Positions 1-7,329 of a stretch of 7,329 nt of DNA are shown here, one piece after another. How positions within the stretch are numbered: the first letter of the stretch is position 1; every line of letters begins with the position of its first letter. This DNA is from CFX5 sp964568485 (GTDB lineage Bacteria > Chloroflexota > Anaerolineae > Caldilineales > Caldilineaceae), in assembly GCA_964568485.1 (NCBI GenBank), contig CAZMRA010000259.1:1-7329 (forward strand). Reading direction: 5' to 3'. The notes under the pieces were generated by a model, which saw only the letters and a list, made by a program, of their open reading frames with translations, had not been told where the DNA came from and did no database searches. Made by a program: the position numbers and the translations under genes.

Positions 1-1115
<1,115 letters not shown>

Positions 1116-1123
<8 letters not shown>

Positions 1124-3344
1124 CCGCTATCTCCACTGTAGTCAGCACAACCCGATCGCCCGGCAGCACATTGGCAGCGCCTGACGCTAGCAGGTTGTGC
1201 ATGGTTTCGGGGTGATAGACCCCCATCAACAATTGATATTGACCGGGCTTGACTGGTGCTTCTAGCGTCAACTCATATTCGTCGGTGACCAGTTCGCCCG
1301 CTTCCCAACGGGTCATTGCGCTGTAGCCCGATTGTGGCTCACTGTCAAACTGGGAAACCTTGCCCGAATCATCCAGCTCGGCGACATGCAAGAAGATCTT
1401 GTAATCGACGTCGGGCGTTTCTGGCACAAACCAGAACAAGCGCAAGGTAAATGAATCGCCCGGCTGCCAGGTGGTGGTGGGCAGATCATAGGCCAGCAGA
1501 TGCAGCTCATCGCCAAAGTTGATCGGCAACGCCGTTGGGAGCCGCGACAAGCGATTGCCCTGTTGCCAAAAGAGGGTCAGCGCCACCAGGCCGATCCAGA
1601 GTCCACCGCCAGCCAGCCACCGCCAACGGACCGCCAGCGGCAGTGCGCAGCCGATCCACAAAGCCAACGCGGCCAACGCCACCAGATCACCCACCCGCCG
1701 AATCGGGGTTTGGTCAAACTGGATGGTCGCCATGTAGCTGCCCGCGGGCAGTTCCGCACTCACCAGCCCGAGCTTGCCACTCGGTTGCGTCTCGATAGCT
1801 TTGCCATCCACGTAAATCTGCCAGCCGGGGAAGAAGATGCGATGGGCCCGCAGCGTAAAGGGGGCCGGCGCATCCACCGCCACGGCCAAGCGCAGGGGGT
1901 TCGCTTCCACCAAGCGCAGGGTCGGTTGCGGATCGACCGCTGGGAAGCGTTCACCGCCATCGCGTGGGGTAGGCAATGAGCCGGGATTGGTGTTCAAAAA
2001 GATGGGCGAATAATCGCCGAACAAGGGAAAGTCCCGCCGGCCACGCTCGTAGAGATCGCGTACGGTGATGGTGCTCTCGTCGATCGCGTGCTGCCAATAG
2101 GGCAGCTGATCTGGGTGCAGATTCTGCAAACTGGGCCAGAAGGCAAACGCCGCCAGCGGCACGGCCACCCTCCATTGTACGCGCGCCCGAGGAAGGAGTG
2201 TCAACGCGCCGCCGACCAAAATCGCCGCGGCCAGTGAGGCTGGACCAAAGAGGCGCCACGAAAATTGAATGTAGCGCACCATAGGCACTTCTTGCCAAAA
2301 GAGCTTCGTCAGGGGGGTCTGCAACACCAACATCGTGGCGCAGAGCAGCGCAAACAAGCCCAATTCGTAGCGCCGTTGGCGGGTCACAAAGGGCAGAGCG
2401 CACAACCCAATCAAGGCGAGGATGAGGTCACGCAGGGCAAAGCGGAAGCGGGCTTCACTCTGGTAATCCACCGCCCAACCGGATTGGATGACCTGACTCC
2501 AGGAGCGCAGGTTCTGGGTGACGTCGGACTGGGCACCCAGCATGTACTCTTCGGCATGCGTAAAGTGAACTTCAGTCACCGCGGGTAGCCAATAGAACGT
2601 GCTGAGGGCCAAGCCCAGCAGCAACGCCGCAGCCACCCAGACCAGCGGGCGCAGGGCGCGCTCCTTCACGGCCAGCAGCAAGAGATAGACCACCGCGGCG
2701 GGCATGACAAAGAGTGCGGTGATGTTGTGCGTGATCATAAAGAGCGCCACCAGCAGCGCAGCGATCAAGCAGTGGCGGCGATTCGGTTGATAGAACAACG
2801 TGCGCAGCGACCAGAGCAACCAAGGCAGCAGCGCCAGGGCGACCGATTCAGCCGCCGCGCCCCGTTCATAAACATCGAGCAGAAGATAGGGTGCGCTGAG
2901 ATAGAGGACTGCGCTCCACCAGGCCACGCTGCGCGTGGGGAAGATCGAGCGGGCCAAGACATACATGCCACAACCGGCGCCGATCACCGCCAGCACCAAG
3001 ACCGCCTTGCTGGCCGCGACAAACCCGGCTCCCAAGCCGGTCAACACGAGGGCGAGATAACTAACCAGTGGCGGGTAAAATTGGAAGAGCGGGGCGCCGT
3101 AGGTGAAATTGAGGTGTGGCCCCAAGCGTGGATACCAGATCCCCTCGCGCCAGGCGGCTGCCAGTTCAAAGACGCGATAGATCCCCATCAACATGTCGGC
3201 CCGGTTTGGGATGCCAGGCTCCCACAATCGCCAGGTGACCCCAATCGCCGCGAGGATCAACGTTGCAATGCTTGCCCAATCACTCCATGACCAGTGCCTT
3301 TTTGGGGCTGGAGCAGCCGTGCGTAGATCGCCAGTAGCAGTCAA
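1116..3344 (-). CDS. Large multi-pass membrane protein, PTPS-related/YfhO-like GT-C type, with C-terminal beta-sandwich
   Basis: This 742-residue protein has about a dozen hydrophobic helices, beginning near residue 23. After the first helix comes NRADMLMGIYRVFELAAAWREGIWYPRLGPHLNFTYGAPLFQFYPPLVSY (47-95, quoted in pieces: NRADMLMG, WYPRLGPH, YGAPLFQFYPPL). This pattern is typical of the '6-pyruvoyl-tetrahydropterin synthase-related' membrane family; despite the name these are GT-C-like envelope proteins, not pterin enzymes. Around 504-514 sits FFPGWQIYVDG, the motif of the YfhO-type extracytoplasmic domain. Two more helices follow, then a hydrophilic domain (about 610-742) with alternating strands that looks like the beta-sandwich appended to many envelope glycosyltransferases. 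I chose the TTG at 3344 because an in-frame TAA lies just upstream and GAGG stands six bases before it; no ATG occurs until residue 51. It leads the operon with the downstream PMT_2-like gene. Likely role: sugar or glycolipid transfer at the outer membrane face. The precise reaction is unknown. Confidence 0.8.
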
Positions 3345-3350
3345 TTACAG

Positions 3351-3357
3351 CCTCATC
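3351..3357 (-). promoter_or_regulatory. Shine-Dalgarno-like site supporting a TTG start
   Basis: On the minus strand GATGAGG is followed by six bases (CTGTAA) and then the TTG at 3344. The TAA in that spacer is in frame with the TTG, so translation of the long membrane protein cannot start further upstream. The match to the anti-SD is partial (GAGG core). It is the best support for the non-ATG start. Confidence 0.5.
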
Positions 3358-3373
3358 TGTCAGAAATTAGGCC

Positions 3374-3407
3374 AAAAAGAACAGCCAGTCGCGGCTGACT
3401 GGCTGTT
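3374..3407 (-). terminator. Intrinsic terminator-like hairpin (11-bp stem, 6-nt loop, U tract)
   Basis: Read on the minus strand, a perfect 11-bp stem (3407-3397 pairing with 3390-3380, sequence AACAGCCAGTC and its complement) encloses a six-base loop and is followed by CTTTTT. The T tract lies only on the minus-strand exit side; the plus-strand exit is GC-rich, so it acts in the minus direction. It would end transcripts of the NTF2-like gene (stop at 3511). It also lies downstream of the promoter at 3435-3463, inside the predicted leader of the membrane-protein operon, where it could act as an attenuator. Confidence 0.8.
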
Positions 3408-3434
3408 GGCGTCGGTCGATAATTCCGCGCGAGC

Positions 3435-3463
3435 AGTGTACCCCGTTCACCCAATTTCGTCAA
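3435..3463 (-). promoter_or_regulatory. Predicted sigma70-type promoter of the membrane-protein operon
   Basis: On the minus strand TTGACG (3463-3458) is separated by exactly 17 bases from TACACT (3440-3435). Both hexamers are close to the housekeeping sigma consensus. The predicted start of transcription is near 3428, giving a leader of about 84 bases before the TTG at 3344, with the terminator-like hairpin beginning about 20 bases into it. Activity is predicted, not shown. Confidence 0.65.
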
Positions 3464-3510
3464 GCTGATTGGCCCAAAAGGCAAGGCACGACCACCGGTG
3501 TTAGCCGCGC

Positions 3511-3954
3511 CTACGGCAGCGCCATCAGGTCGCAGCCAATCCCTTCACAGGTGAGCGCCACAAAAATCTCGGCGCGGATCAACCACGTGTCGCCGCGCTT
3601 GACCCATTGCGCGCTGTAACGCCCGGCGATGACGGCGGGGCCACTGGCATCCCCCAGATGGCCCGACCAGGTGCCAGTTTCGTAGGCCAAGGGCCACTGC
3701 TCGCTGACTGCGATCTCGTCGGCTGTGCGCTGATACACGATCACTGGCGCATTAGGGCTAGGCAGCAAGGTCTGGATCGCTTCAGCTTTGCCCATGATGG
3801 GATGGCCGAGCCCACGCCGAATGGTGATATCCTCTGTCCAATACGCGGCGACGCGCGCAATGTCACCCTGCGCAATCGCTTGGGTTTGGGTGAGTCGGGC
3901 AGTGCGGATGGCCGCGCACTCGGGTGATTCAGACTGTACAGGAGACAAGGTCAT
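3511..3954 (-). CDS. SnoaL-like / DUF4440 NTF2-fold protein
   Basis: This 147-residue protein has the order of the DUF4440/SnoaL branch of the NTF2 superfamily. An N-terminal helix (about 12-37, with RLTQTQAIAQGDIARVAAYW) leads into a short strand (WTEDITIRRG). Then come the middle beta strands and the typical end YETGTWSG ... GRYSAQWVKRGDTWLIRAEIFVAL (91-134). These cone-shaped proteins bind or convert small ligands, but the family has many functions and no catalytic residues stand out. The tail carries two cysteines (136 and 141). No signal peptide is visible, so it is probably cytoplasmic. The ATG at 3954 follows a near-consensus promoter by about 34 bases of leader, but no Shine-Dalgarno is visible before it. 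It is transcribed separately from its neighbours: its own promoter lies upstream and a terminator-like hairpin downstream. The reductase is divergent to it. Confidence 0.8.
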   Translation of the reverse strand: MTLSPVQSESPECAAIRTARLTQTQAIAQGDIARVAAYWTEDITIRRGLGHPIMGKAEAIQTLLPSPNAPVIVYQRTADEIAVSEQWPLAYETGTWSGHLGDASGPAVIAGRYSAQWVKRGDTWLIRAEIFVALTCEGIGCDLMALP

Positions 3955-3994
3955 GTTTATGCTGGGTTGAAGACAAGGGTTGAATCGGCAGCCT

Positions 3995-4023
3995 AGTATA
4001 GGTGTTCACTCCTGTGTTGTCAA
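3995..4023 (-). promoter_or_regulatory. Near-consensus sigma70-type promoter of the NTF2-like gene
   Basis: On the minus strand TTGACA (4023-4018, a perfect -35) is followed after 17 bases by TATACT (4000-3995, one mismatch from TATAAT). This is the strongest promoter-like sequence in the window. The predicted start of transcription near 3988 leaves about 34 bases before the ATG at 3954. Confidence 0.75.
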
Positions 4024-4059
4024 TGCCTGCAGTCCAGTAAAATCTCCGCGCGCTAGCCC

Positions 4060-4077
4060 ATTCGTGCCGATTCGTGC
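4060..4077 (+). repeat. Two direct copies of ATTCGTGC with a 10-base period
   Basis: ATTCGTGC occurs at 4060-4067 and again at 4070-4077, one helical turn apart, immediately upstream of and touching the extended -10 element of the reductase promoter. A looser inverted relative (CACGAGT) lies at 4118-4124. The spacing and place would suit a regulator binding site, but a dispersed intergenic repeat is also possible. Confidence 0.45.
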
Positions 4078-4083
4078 TATACT
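4075..4083 (+). promoter_or_regulatory. Extended -10 promoter element for the reductase/methyltransferase genes
   Basis: TGCTATACT fits the TGn-TATAAT extended -10 form (-10 hexamer at 4078-4083). No good -35 lies at the usual distance (4054-4060 reads TAGCCCA), which is tolerated by extended -10 promoters and could also mean dependence on an activator. The predicted start near 4090 gives a leader of about 86 bases before the ATG at 4176. Confidence 0.5.
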
Positions 4084-4175
4084 GGCCGATGGGTGACTCC
4101 CCCAACGGCTTATTCACCACGAGTGCCTAGTGACCAGACCACCGCAGGTGCTCTTGATCGACCAAGGAGAAGACG

Positions 4176-5147
4176 ATGCAGTATCGCATTTTGGGGCGCA
4201 CCGGCGTCAAGGTGTCCAGCCTCTGTTTTGGAACCATGTCCTTTGGCGGCGATGCCGACGAAGTGACCGCGGCGGCCATGTTCAAACGCTGTTTGGATGT
4301 GGGCATCAATTTCTTTGATTGCGCCAATAGCTATGGCCGCGGGCGGGCCGAAACCGTCTTGGGGAAGTTGCTCCAAGGCATCCGCGACGAATTGGTTATC
4401 ACGAGCAAGGTCTGCTCGGTGATGGGCCCTGGCGTCAATGATCGCGGCCTCTCGCGGCGGCATATCATGCTGCAAGTCGAAGGCAGCTTAAAGCGCCTGC
4501 AAACCGACCGCCTCGATCTGCTCTTTGTGCACCACACTGATCCCGACACGCCCATGGAAGAGACGCTGCGTGCGCTGGATGATCTGGTGGATCAGGGCAA
4601 GATTCTCTATCCAGCCGTTAGCAACTGGTCGGCGTGGCAAATCAGCAAAGCGTTGACCTTTGCCGATCTGCAGGGCTTGGCCCGCTTCCAATGCATCCAG
4701 CCAATGTACAACCTAGTCAAACGCCAGGCGGAAGTGGAGATTTTGCCGCTGGCCCAGGCCGAACAAGTAGGCGTGATCCCCTACAGCCCGCTCGGCGGCG
4801 GCCTCTTGACCGGCAAATATAATACGCAAAGCAAACCGGCGGACGGTCGCTTGGTCGAAAATAAGATGTATGAAAAGCGCTATGGCGAACCGCTCTATTT
4901 TGAAATTGCCGAACGCTTTGCCAGCTACGCCCGATCGCACAGTTTGCACCCAGCCACCTTGGCCGTCGCTTGGGTGATGAGCCACCCCGCGGTGACCGCA
5001 CCGATCATCGGGGCTCGCAATCTCGACCAGCTCGAGCCTTCGTTGGCTGCACTCGAAGTCGAAATGACTCCCGAATGGCGCAAAGAGATCTCGGCACTCT
5101 CCTACGAGCCACCGCCAGCCACCGATCGTTCGGAAGAGCGCGCCTAA
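4176..5147 (+). CDS. Aldo/keto reductase, NAD(P)H-dependent
   Basis: The 323 residues match the usual length and order of the AKR (TIM-barrel) family. It opens with the typical MQYRILGRTGVKVSSLCFGTMSFGG. The catalytic tetrad is complete: D48 and Y53 in NFFDCANSYGRGRAE, K78 in VITSKV, and H119 in DLLFVHHTDPDTP. Further family marks are PAVSNWSAWQI, the YSPLGGGLLTGKY loop, and the cofactor-binding end PIIGARNLDQLEPSLAALEVEMT. The enzyme would reduce an aldehyde or ketone, or run the reverse reaction, with NAD(P)H in the cytoplasm; the natural substrate cannot be told. The start is fixed by AAGGAG at 4164-4169, six bases upstream. It leads a two-gene unit with the methyltransferase that follows after 24 bases in the same frame. 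The last residues (PPPATDRSEERA) form a short polar tail. Confidence 0.92.
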   Translation: MQYRILGRTGVKVSSLCFGTMSFGGDADEVTAAAMFKRCLDVGINFFDCANSYGRGRAETVLGKLLQGIRDELVITSKVCSVMGPGVNDRGLSRRHIMLQVEGSLKRLQTDRLDLLFVHHTDPDTPMEETLRALDDLVDQGKILYPAVSNWSAWQISKALTFADLQGLARFQCIQPMYNLVKRQAEVEILPLAQAEQVGVIPYSPLGGGLLTGKYNTQSKPADGRLVENKMYEKRYGEPLYFEIAERFASYARSHSLHPATLAVAWVMSHPAVTAPIIGARNLDQLEPSLAALEVEMTPEWRKEISALSYEPPPATDRSEERA

Positions 5148-5171
5148 ATCGGCTTTCGGGCTGCGTGCATC

Positions 5172-5720
5172 ATGAAGCTCCACGAAGGGATTGCGCTCAT
5201 TCGCCATCCGGCCTTGGTAAAGGACGAGCCCCAACTCTGGGCAGATTTGGGGTGCGGAAGTGGCTTCTTTACCGAGGCCTTGGCGCATTTGTTACCCCCG
5301 CATAGCCACATCTACGCGATCGACCGCCAGCCGACGCTCGCTCTGGACCTAGGCGCGGCGCGGTCGATCACGTTACAGCGGATCCGCGCCGATTTTGTTC
5401 GGGACGCGCTCCCCATGCGCCCATTGGATGGCCTCCTCATGGCCAATTCGCTGCACTATGTGCAGGATCAAGCGACGTTTTTGCGCGCGGTGCAACGCTA
5501 TCTCAAGCCTGAGCACTGTTTTCTGATTGTGGAATACGAACTCGAACGATCCAATCCTTGGGTGCCCTATCCGCTCAGCTTTCGCCGCTTGCAGCAGCAG
5601 TTTGCGGAAGTGGGCGAGTATCGGGTGCAGAAAGTACAGGAACGAGCCCCGCGCCGCGGTTTTGATGCCATGTATGGAGCGCTGATCCAGCCCGTCGGGC
5701 GAGAAACCGACGAATCTTAA
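5172..5720 (+). CDS. Small class I SAM-dependent methyltransferase
   Basis: The 182-residue protein shows a Rossmann-type methyltransferase core. Motif I is WADLGCGSGFFT (23-34). An acidic residue ends strand 2 (YAIDRQ, D51) for the ribose of S-adenosylmethionine. IRADFVRDALP (71-81) follows, then DGLLMANSLHYVQD (86-99) as motif IV and FLIVEYE (117-123) as the next core strand. It is short and begins almost directly at the core, so it lacks a large substrate-binding cap; the acceptor is unknown. The ATG at 5172 has no visible Shine-Dalgarno. It lies in the same reading frame as the reductase, separated by one TAA and eight sense codons, so reinitiation is likely. Co-transcription with the reductase is nearly certain, though a shared pathway is only inferred. 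No hairpin terminator is visible after it. Confidence 0.85.
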   Translation: MKLHEGIALIRHPALVKDEPQLWADLGCGSGFFTEALAHLLPPHSHIYAIDRQPTLALDLGAARSITLQRIRADFVRDALPMRPLDGLLMANSLHYVQDQATFLRAVQRYLKPEHCFLIVEYELERSNPWVPYPLSFRRLQQQFAEVGEYRVQKVQERAPRRGFDAMYGALIQPVGRETDES

Positions 5721-5760
5721 GGAGCTCTCATCGAATCCGCAGAATTTCTTCATCTTTTTT

Positions 5761-5769
5761 TGCTATACT
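5761..5769 (+). promoter_or_regulatory. Extended -10 promoter element for the protease/MoxR genes
   Basis: TGCTATACT is identical to the element in front of the reductase gene. It directly follows a run of seven T (5754-5761) and, again, no clear -35 is present at the expected distance (around 5741-5746, AGAATT). The predicted transcript starts near 5776 and has a leader of about 58 bases before the protease ATG. Confidence 0.5.
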
Positions 5770-5790
5770 GCTAGTTGTTGTGAGGCGCGT

Positions 5791-5818
5791 CTGGCCGTAG
5801 CTGCTTGATTGCGGCCAG
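5791..5818 (+). promoter_or_regulatory. Leader hairpin reaching the protease Shine-Dalgarno
   Basis: CTGGCCG (5791-5797) can pair perfectly with CGGCCAG (5812-5818) around a 14-base loop. The 3' arm includes the first two bases of the Shine-Dalgarno AGGAGGT (5817-5823), so folding could limit ribosome access to the protease start at 5834. There is no U tract, so it is not a terminator. A control role is inferred from position only. Confidence 0.4.
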
Positions 5819-5833
5819 GAGGTACATAGTAAG

Positions 5834-6688
5834 ATGGATCGTTTGACTGCTTGGCGAACCCGCTGGTCAGCCAGCTATTGGCAAAACTTGCAGACCAAAG
5901 TACGGGTCTTTCTGCGAAAGACTGCCCCCTTTGTTTCTGGTGTCTTGGCAGCCTTTGTCGCGCTCTGGCTCTACAACACGTTTCTCCCAGCTCCACAACC
6001 CCTCACCAATGACGATGTTGAGACGATTGTCACGGAAGCGCTCGCTGAGGTAACGCCGGCCCCGGCCCCCTCGGCGCTCGTGTACCAGATCATTCGCCCC
6101 TCGATCGTGCTGATTCGAACGCACGCGGCCGAAACCGAGCTGACCGAGGAGAGCAATGGCTTGGGCACCGGCGTGGTGATCAACACCGCGGGCGAGATTC
6201 TCACCAGCTTGCATGTGGTTGATGGTGCCGGGCAGATCCAGCTCATCTTTGCCGATGGCACCGAATCCGTCGGCCAGATTGTGGCCACCCAACCCGAAAA
6301 TGATATAGCGGTGCTGCAAGCCCTCACGCCGCCGGCCGAAGTATGGTCTGCGACGTTGGGCAATCCGAATGCCATGAGGGTGGGGGACGAAGCCTACGCG
6401 GTTGGGCACCCGCTAGGCCTGTACGGTTCCATGAGCACCGGTGTGATCTCTGGGTTTGACCGCACGTTCCGCATCCCCAACAGTGATCAGCGCTTGACCG
6501 GACTGATTCAATTCGATGCGGCGGTGAACCCTGGCAATTCGGGTGGCCCCCTGCTCAATCGCTATGGTCAGGTGATTGGGATTGTGGCCGGCTTGGCCAA
6601 CCCCAGCGACCACAATTTCTTTATTGGCATCGGCTTTGCTGTGCCGATCAATGTTGCGGGTGGCGCGGCTGGTCTGCCCCCCTATTAA
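5834..6688 (+). CDS. Membrane-anchored trypsin-like (S1C/HtrA-type) serine protease without PDZ domain
   Basis: The 284-residue protein has a basic N-terminus, one membrane helix (about 32-51, SGVLAAFVALWLYNTFL) and a proline-rich linker (PAPAPS, 75-80). A chymotrypsin-fold catalytic domain runs from about 84 to 274. The triad is visible: H127 in ILTSLHVVDGA, D157 in ENDIAVLQ, and S236 in VNPGNSGGPLLN, with GHPLGLYGSMSTGVISG (191-207) and FFIGIGFAVPI as further HtrA marks. The helix should act as an uncleaved anchor holding the protease outside the cytoplasmic membrane, where it would degrade damaged envelope proteins or cut a specific partner. Unlike DegP/DegS it ends right after the protease domain with GGAAGLPPY, so no PDZ domain is present. 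AGGAGGT lies ten bases before the ATG. MoxR follows after 15 bases, so the two form an operon. Confidence 0.88.
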   Translation: MDRLTAWRTRWSASYWQNLQTKVRVFLRKTAPFVSGVLAAFVALWLYNTFLPAPQPLTNDDVETIVTEALAEVTPAPAPSALVYQIIRPSIVLIRTHAAETELTEESNGLGTGVVINTAGEILTSLHVVDGAGQIQLIFADGTESVGQIVATQPENDIAVLQALTPPAEVWSATLGNPNAMRVGDEAYAVGHPLGLYGSMSTGVISGFDRTFRIPNSDQRLTGLIQFDAAVNPGNSGGPLLNRYGQVIGIVAGLANPSDHNFFIGIGFAVPINVAGGAAGLPPY

Positions 6689-6691
6689 AGT

Positions 6692-6697
6692 AAGGAG
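6692..6697 (+). promoter_or_regulatory. Ribosome binding site that selects the MoxR start
   Basis: AAGGAG is followed directly by an ATG at 6698 and, in the same frame, by another ATG at 6704. Only the second lies at a workable distance (six bases), so 6704 is the likely start. Confidence 0.7.
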
Positions 6698-6703
6698 ATG
6701 GCA

Positions 6704-7329
6704 ATGAATGCAGCCCTCAACCCGGACCATAACTCACAGATGGAGCGGGTGCTGTATGAAGTCAAAAAGGTCATTGTCGGCCAGGACAATCTACTCGAGC
6801 GCTTGATTGTGGCGCTACTAGCGCGTGGCCATATTCTGGTCGAAGGTGTGCCCGGCTTGGCCAAAACCATGGCGATCAAAACTTTGGCCGAAGCGATTGG
6901 GGGCGAATTCAAGCGCATCCAATTTACACCCGACCTGGTCCCGGCCGATCTCGTCGGGACGCGCATCTACAACCAAAAGACAGGCGAGTTCACGACCTCC
7001 TTTGGGCCGGTGTTTACCAATCTGCTGCTGGCCGATGAGATCAACCGCGCCCCGGCCAAGGTGCAAAGCGCCCTGCTCGAAGTGATGCAAGAGCGCCAAG
7101 TGACCATCGGCCGCGAGACCTTCACCGTGCCCAATCCCTTTTTGGTGATGGCCACCCAAAACCCCATCGAAACCGAAGGCACCTATCCCCTGCCCGAAGC
7201 CCAGGTCGATCGCTTCATGTTCAAAGTGCTGGTTGGGTATCCCACGTCCACCGAAGAATTTGTGATTGTCGAGCGCATGACTATGGCCTTGCAGCAGGTG
7301 CAAAAGGTGATCACCGCACAACAGTTGGT
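6704..7329 (+). CDS. MoxR-family AAA+ ATPase (partial, C-terminus beyond the right edge)
   Basis: 208 codons are visible. After a short lead the protein shows VKKVIVGQDNLLERLIVALLARGHILVEGVPG, the standard MoxR opening. Walker A is GVPGLAKT (48-55). KRIQFTPDLVPADLVG (70-85) follows, then Walker B LLLADEINRAP (107-117), SALLEVMQERQVTI (122-135), sensor 1 in MATQNPIETEGTYPLPEAQVDRF (149-171; N153), with R170 in the family's arginine position. The C-terminal lid is beyond the edge. MoxR proteins are ATP-driven chaperones that help assemble or activate partner proteins, often encoded beside DUF58, von Willebrand factor A or transglutaminase-like genes; any of these may lie to the right. Here it shares a transcript with a membrane-anchored protease 15 bases upstream. 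The family call is very secure; the client protein is unknown. Confidence 0.95.
   Translation, partial: MNAALNPDHNSQMERVLYEVKKVIVGQDNLLERLIVALLARGHILVEGVPGLAKTMAIKTLAEAIGGEFKRIQFTPDLVPADLVGTRIYNQKTGEFTTSFGPVFTNLLLADEINRAPAKVQSALLEVMQERQVTIGRETFTVPNPFLVMATQNPIETEGTYPLPEAQVDRFMFKVLVGYPTSTEEFVIVERMTMALQQVQKVITAQQL

Noticed and set aside
1500..1979. Plus-strand frame of 159 codons
   Set aside because: Antisense shadow of the same membrane-protein gene, low-complexity composition, no motif.
2727..3290. Plus-strand frame of 187 codons
   Set aside because: Antisense shadow of the 742-residue membrane protein; the product is rich in Gln, Arg and His with no recognisable motif or ribosome site.
3493..3500. 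Palindrome CACCGGTG after the NTF2-like gene as a terminator or operator
   Set aside because: Only an 8-base palindrome without loop or T tract; short palindromes of this kind are common in GC-rich DNA.
3929..4120. Small minus-strand frame (63 codons) over the divergent promoter region
   Set aside because: It spans the near-consensus promoter and overlaps the start of the NTF2-like gene; no ribosome site or family match is visible.
4713..5288. Minus-strand frame of 191 codons crossing the reductase/methyltransferase junction
   Set aside because: Opposite to two genes with complete catalytic motifs; no domain pattern of its own.
5721..5762. T-rich stretch after the methyltransferase as an intrinsic terminator
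   Set aside because: A run of seven T is present, but I find no stable stem directly before it.
5867..6409. Minus-strand frame of 180 codons
   Set aside because: Antisense to the protease, which carries an intact catalytic triad; Gly/Arg/His-rich composition is typical of a shadow.
6818..7321. Minus-strand frame of 167 codons
   Set aside because: Antisense to the MoxR ATPase, whose Walker A, Walker B and sensor motifs are unambiguous.

Overview
This window looks like chromosomal DNA from a moderately GC-rich bacterium, most likely a member of the Chloroflexota. I infer that from the kinds of genes present: two large GT-C-type membrane glycosyltransferases, one carrying a C-terminal beta-sandwich, and a membrane-anchored trypsin-like protease directly followed by a MoxR ATPase. 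No 16S or other definitive marker is present. Coding density is high, no intergenic stretch exceeds 300 bases, and I see no mobile element, CRISPR array, tRNA or rRNA.

Layout. Bases 1-3344 (minus strand) hold two overlapping genes for multi-pass membrane proteins of the GT-C glycosyltransferase type. The upstream one (3344-1116) is a PTPS-related/YfhO-like protein. The downstream one (from 1123, running off the left edge) is a PMT_2/ArnT-like protein. They share 8 bases and are surely co-transcribed. The short region 3345-3510 contains a good sigma70-type promoter for this operon and a strong intrinsic-terminator-like hairpin, which falls inside the operon's predicted 5' leader. Bases 3511-3954 (minus) encode a small SnoaL/DUF4440 (NTF2-fold) protein with its own near-consensus promoter. 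Bases 3955-4175 form a divergent promoter region.

On the plus strand, 4176-5147 is an aldo/keto reductase with a complete catalytic tetrad. It is followed after 24 bases, in the same reading frame, by a small class I SAM-dependent methyltransferase (5172-5720). A second promoter (extended -10 element at 5761-5769) then drives a membrane-anchored HtrA-like serine protease without a PDZ domain (5834-6688) and a MoxR-family AAA+ ATPase (6704 to the right edge).

How the genes work together. There are three likely functional groups: (i) cell-envelope or lipid-linked sugar transfer by the two membrane proteins; (ii) a small redox/methylation pair of unknown substrate, with the NTF2-like protein divergent to it; (iii) an envelope protease plus MoxR chaperone unit whose remaining partners would lie to the right. 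I found no clear evidence of an undescribed multi-gene system. The most interesting points are regulatory: the terminator-like hairpin between promoter and start codon of the membrane-protein operon, the hairpin that reaches the Shine-Dalgarno of the protease, and the in-frame reductase/methyltransferase junction. The first ~45 bases may also be a chimeric contig end.
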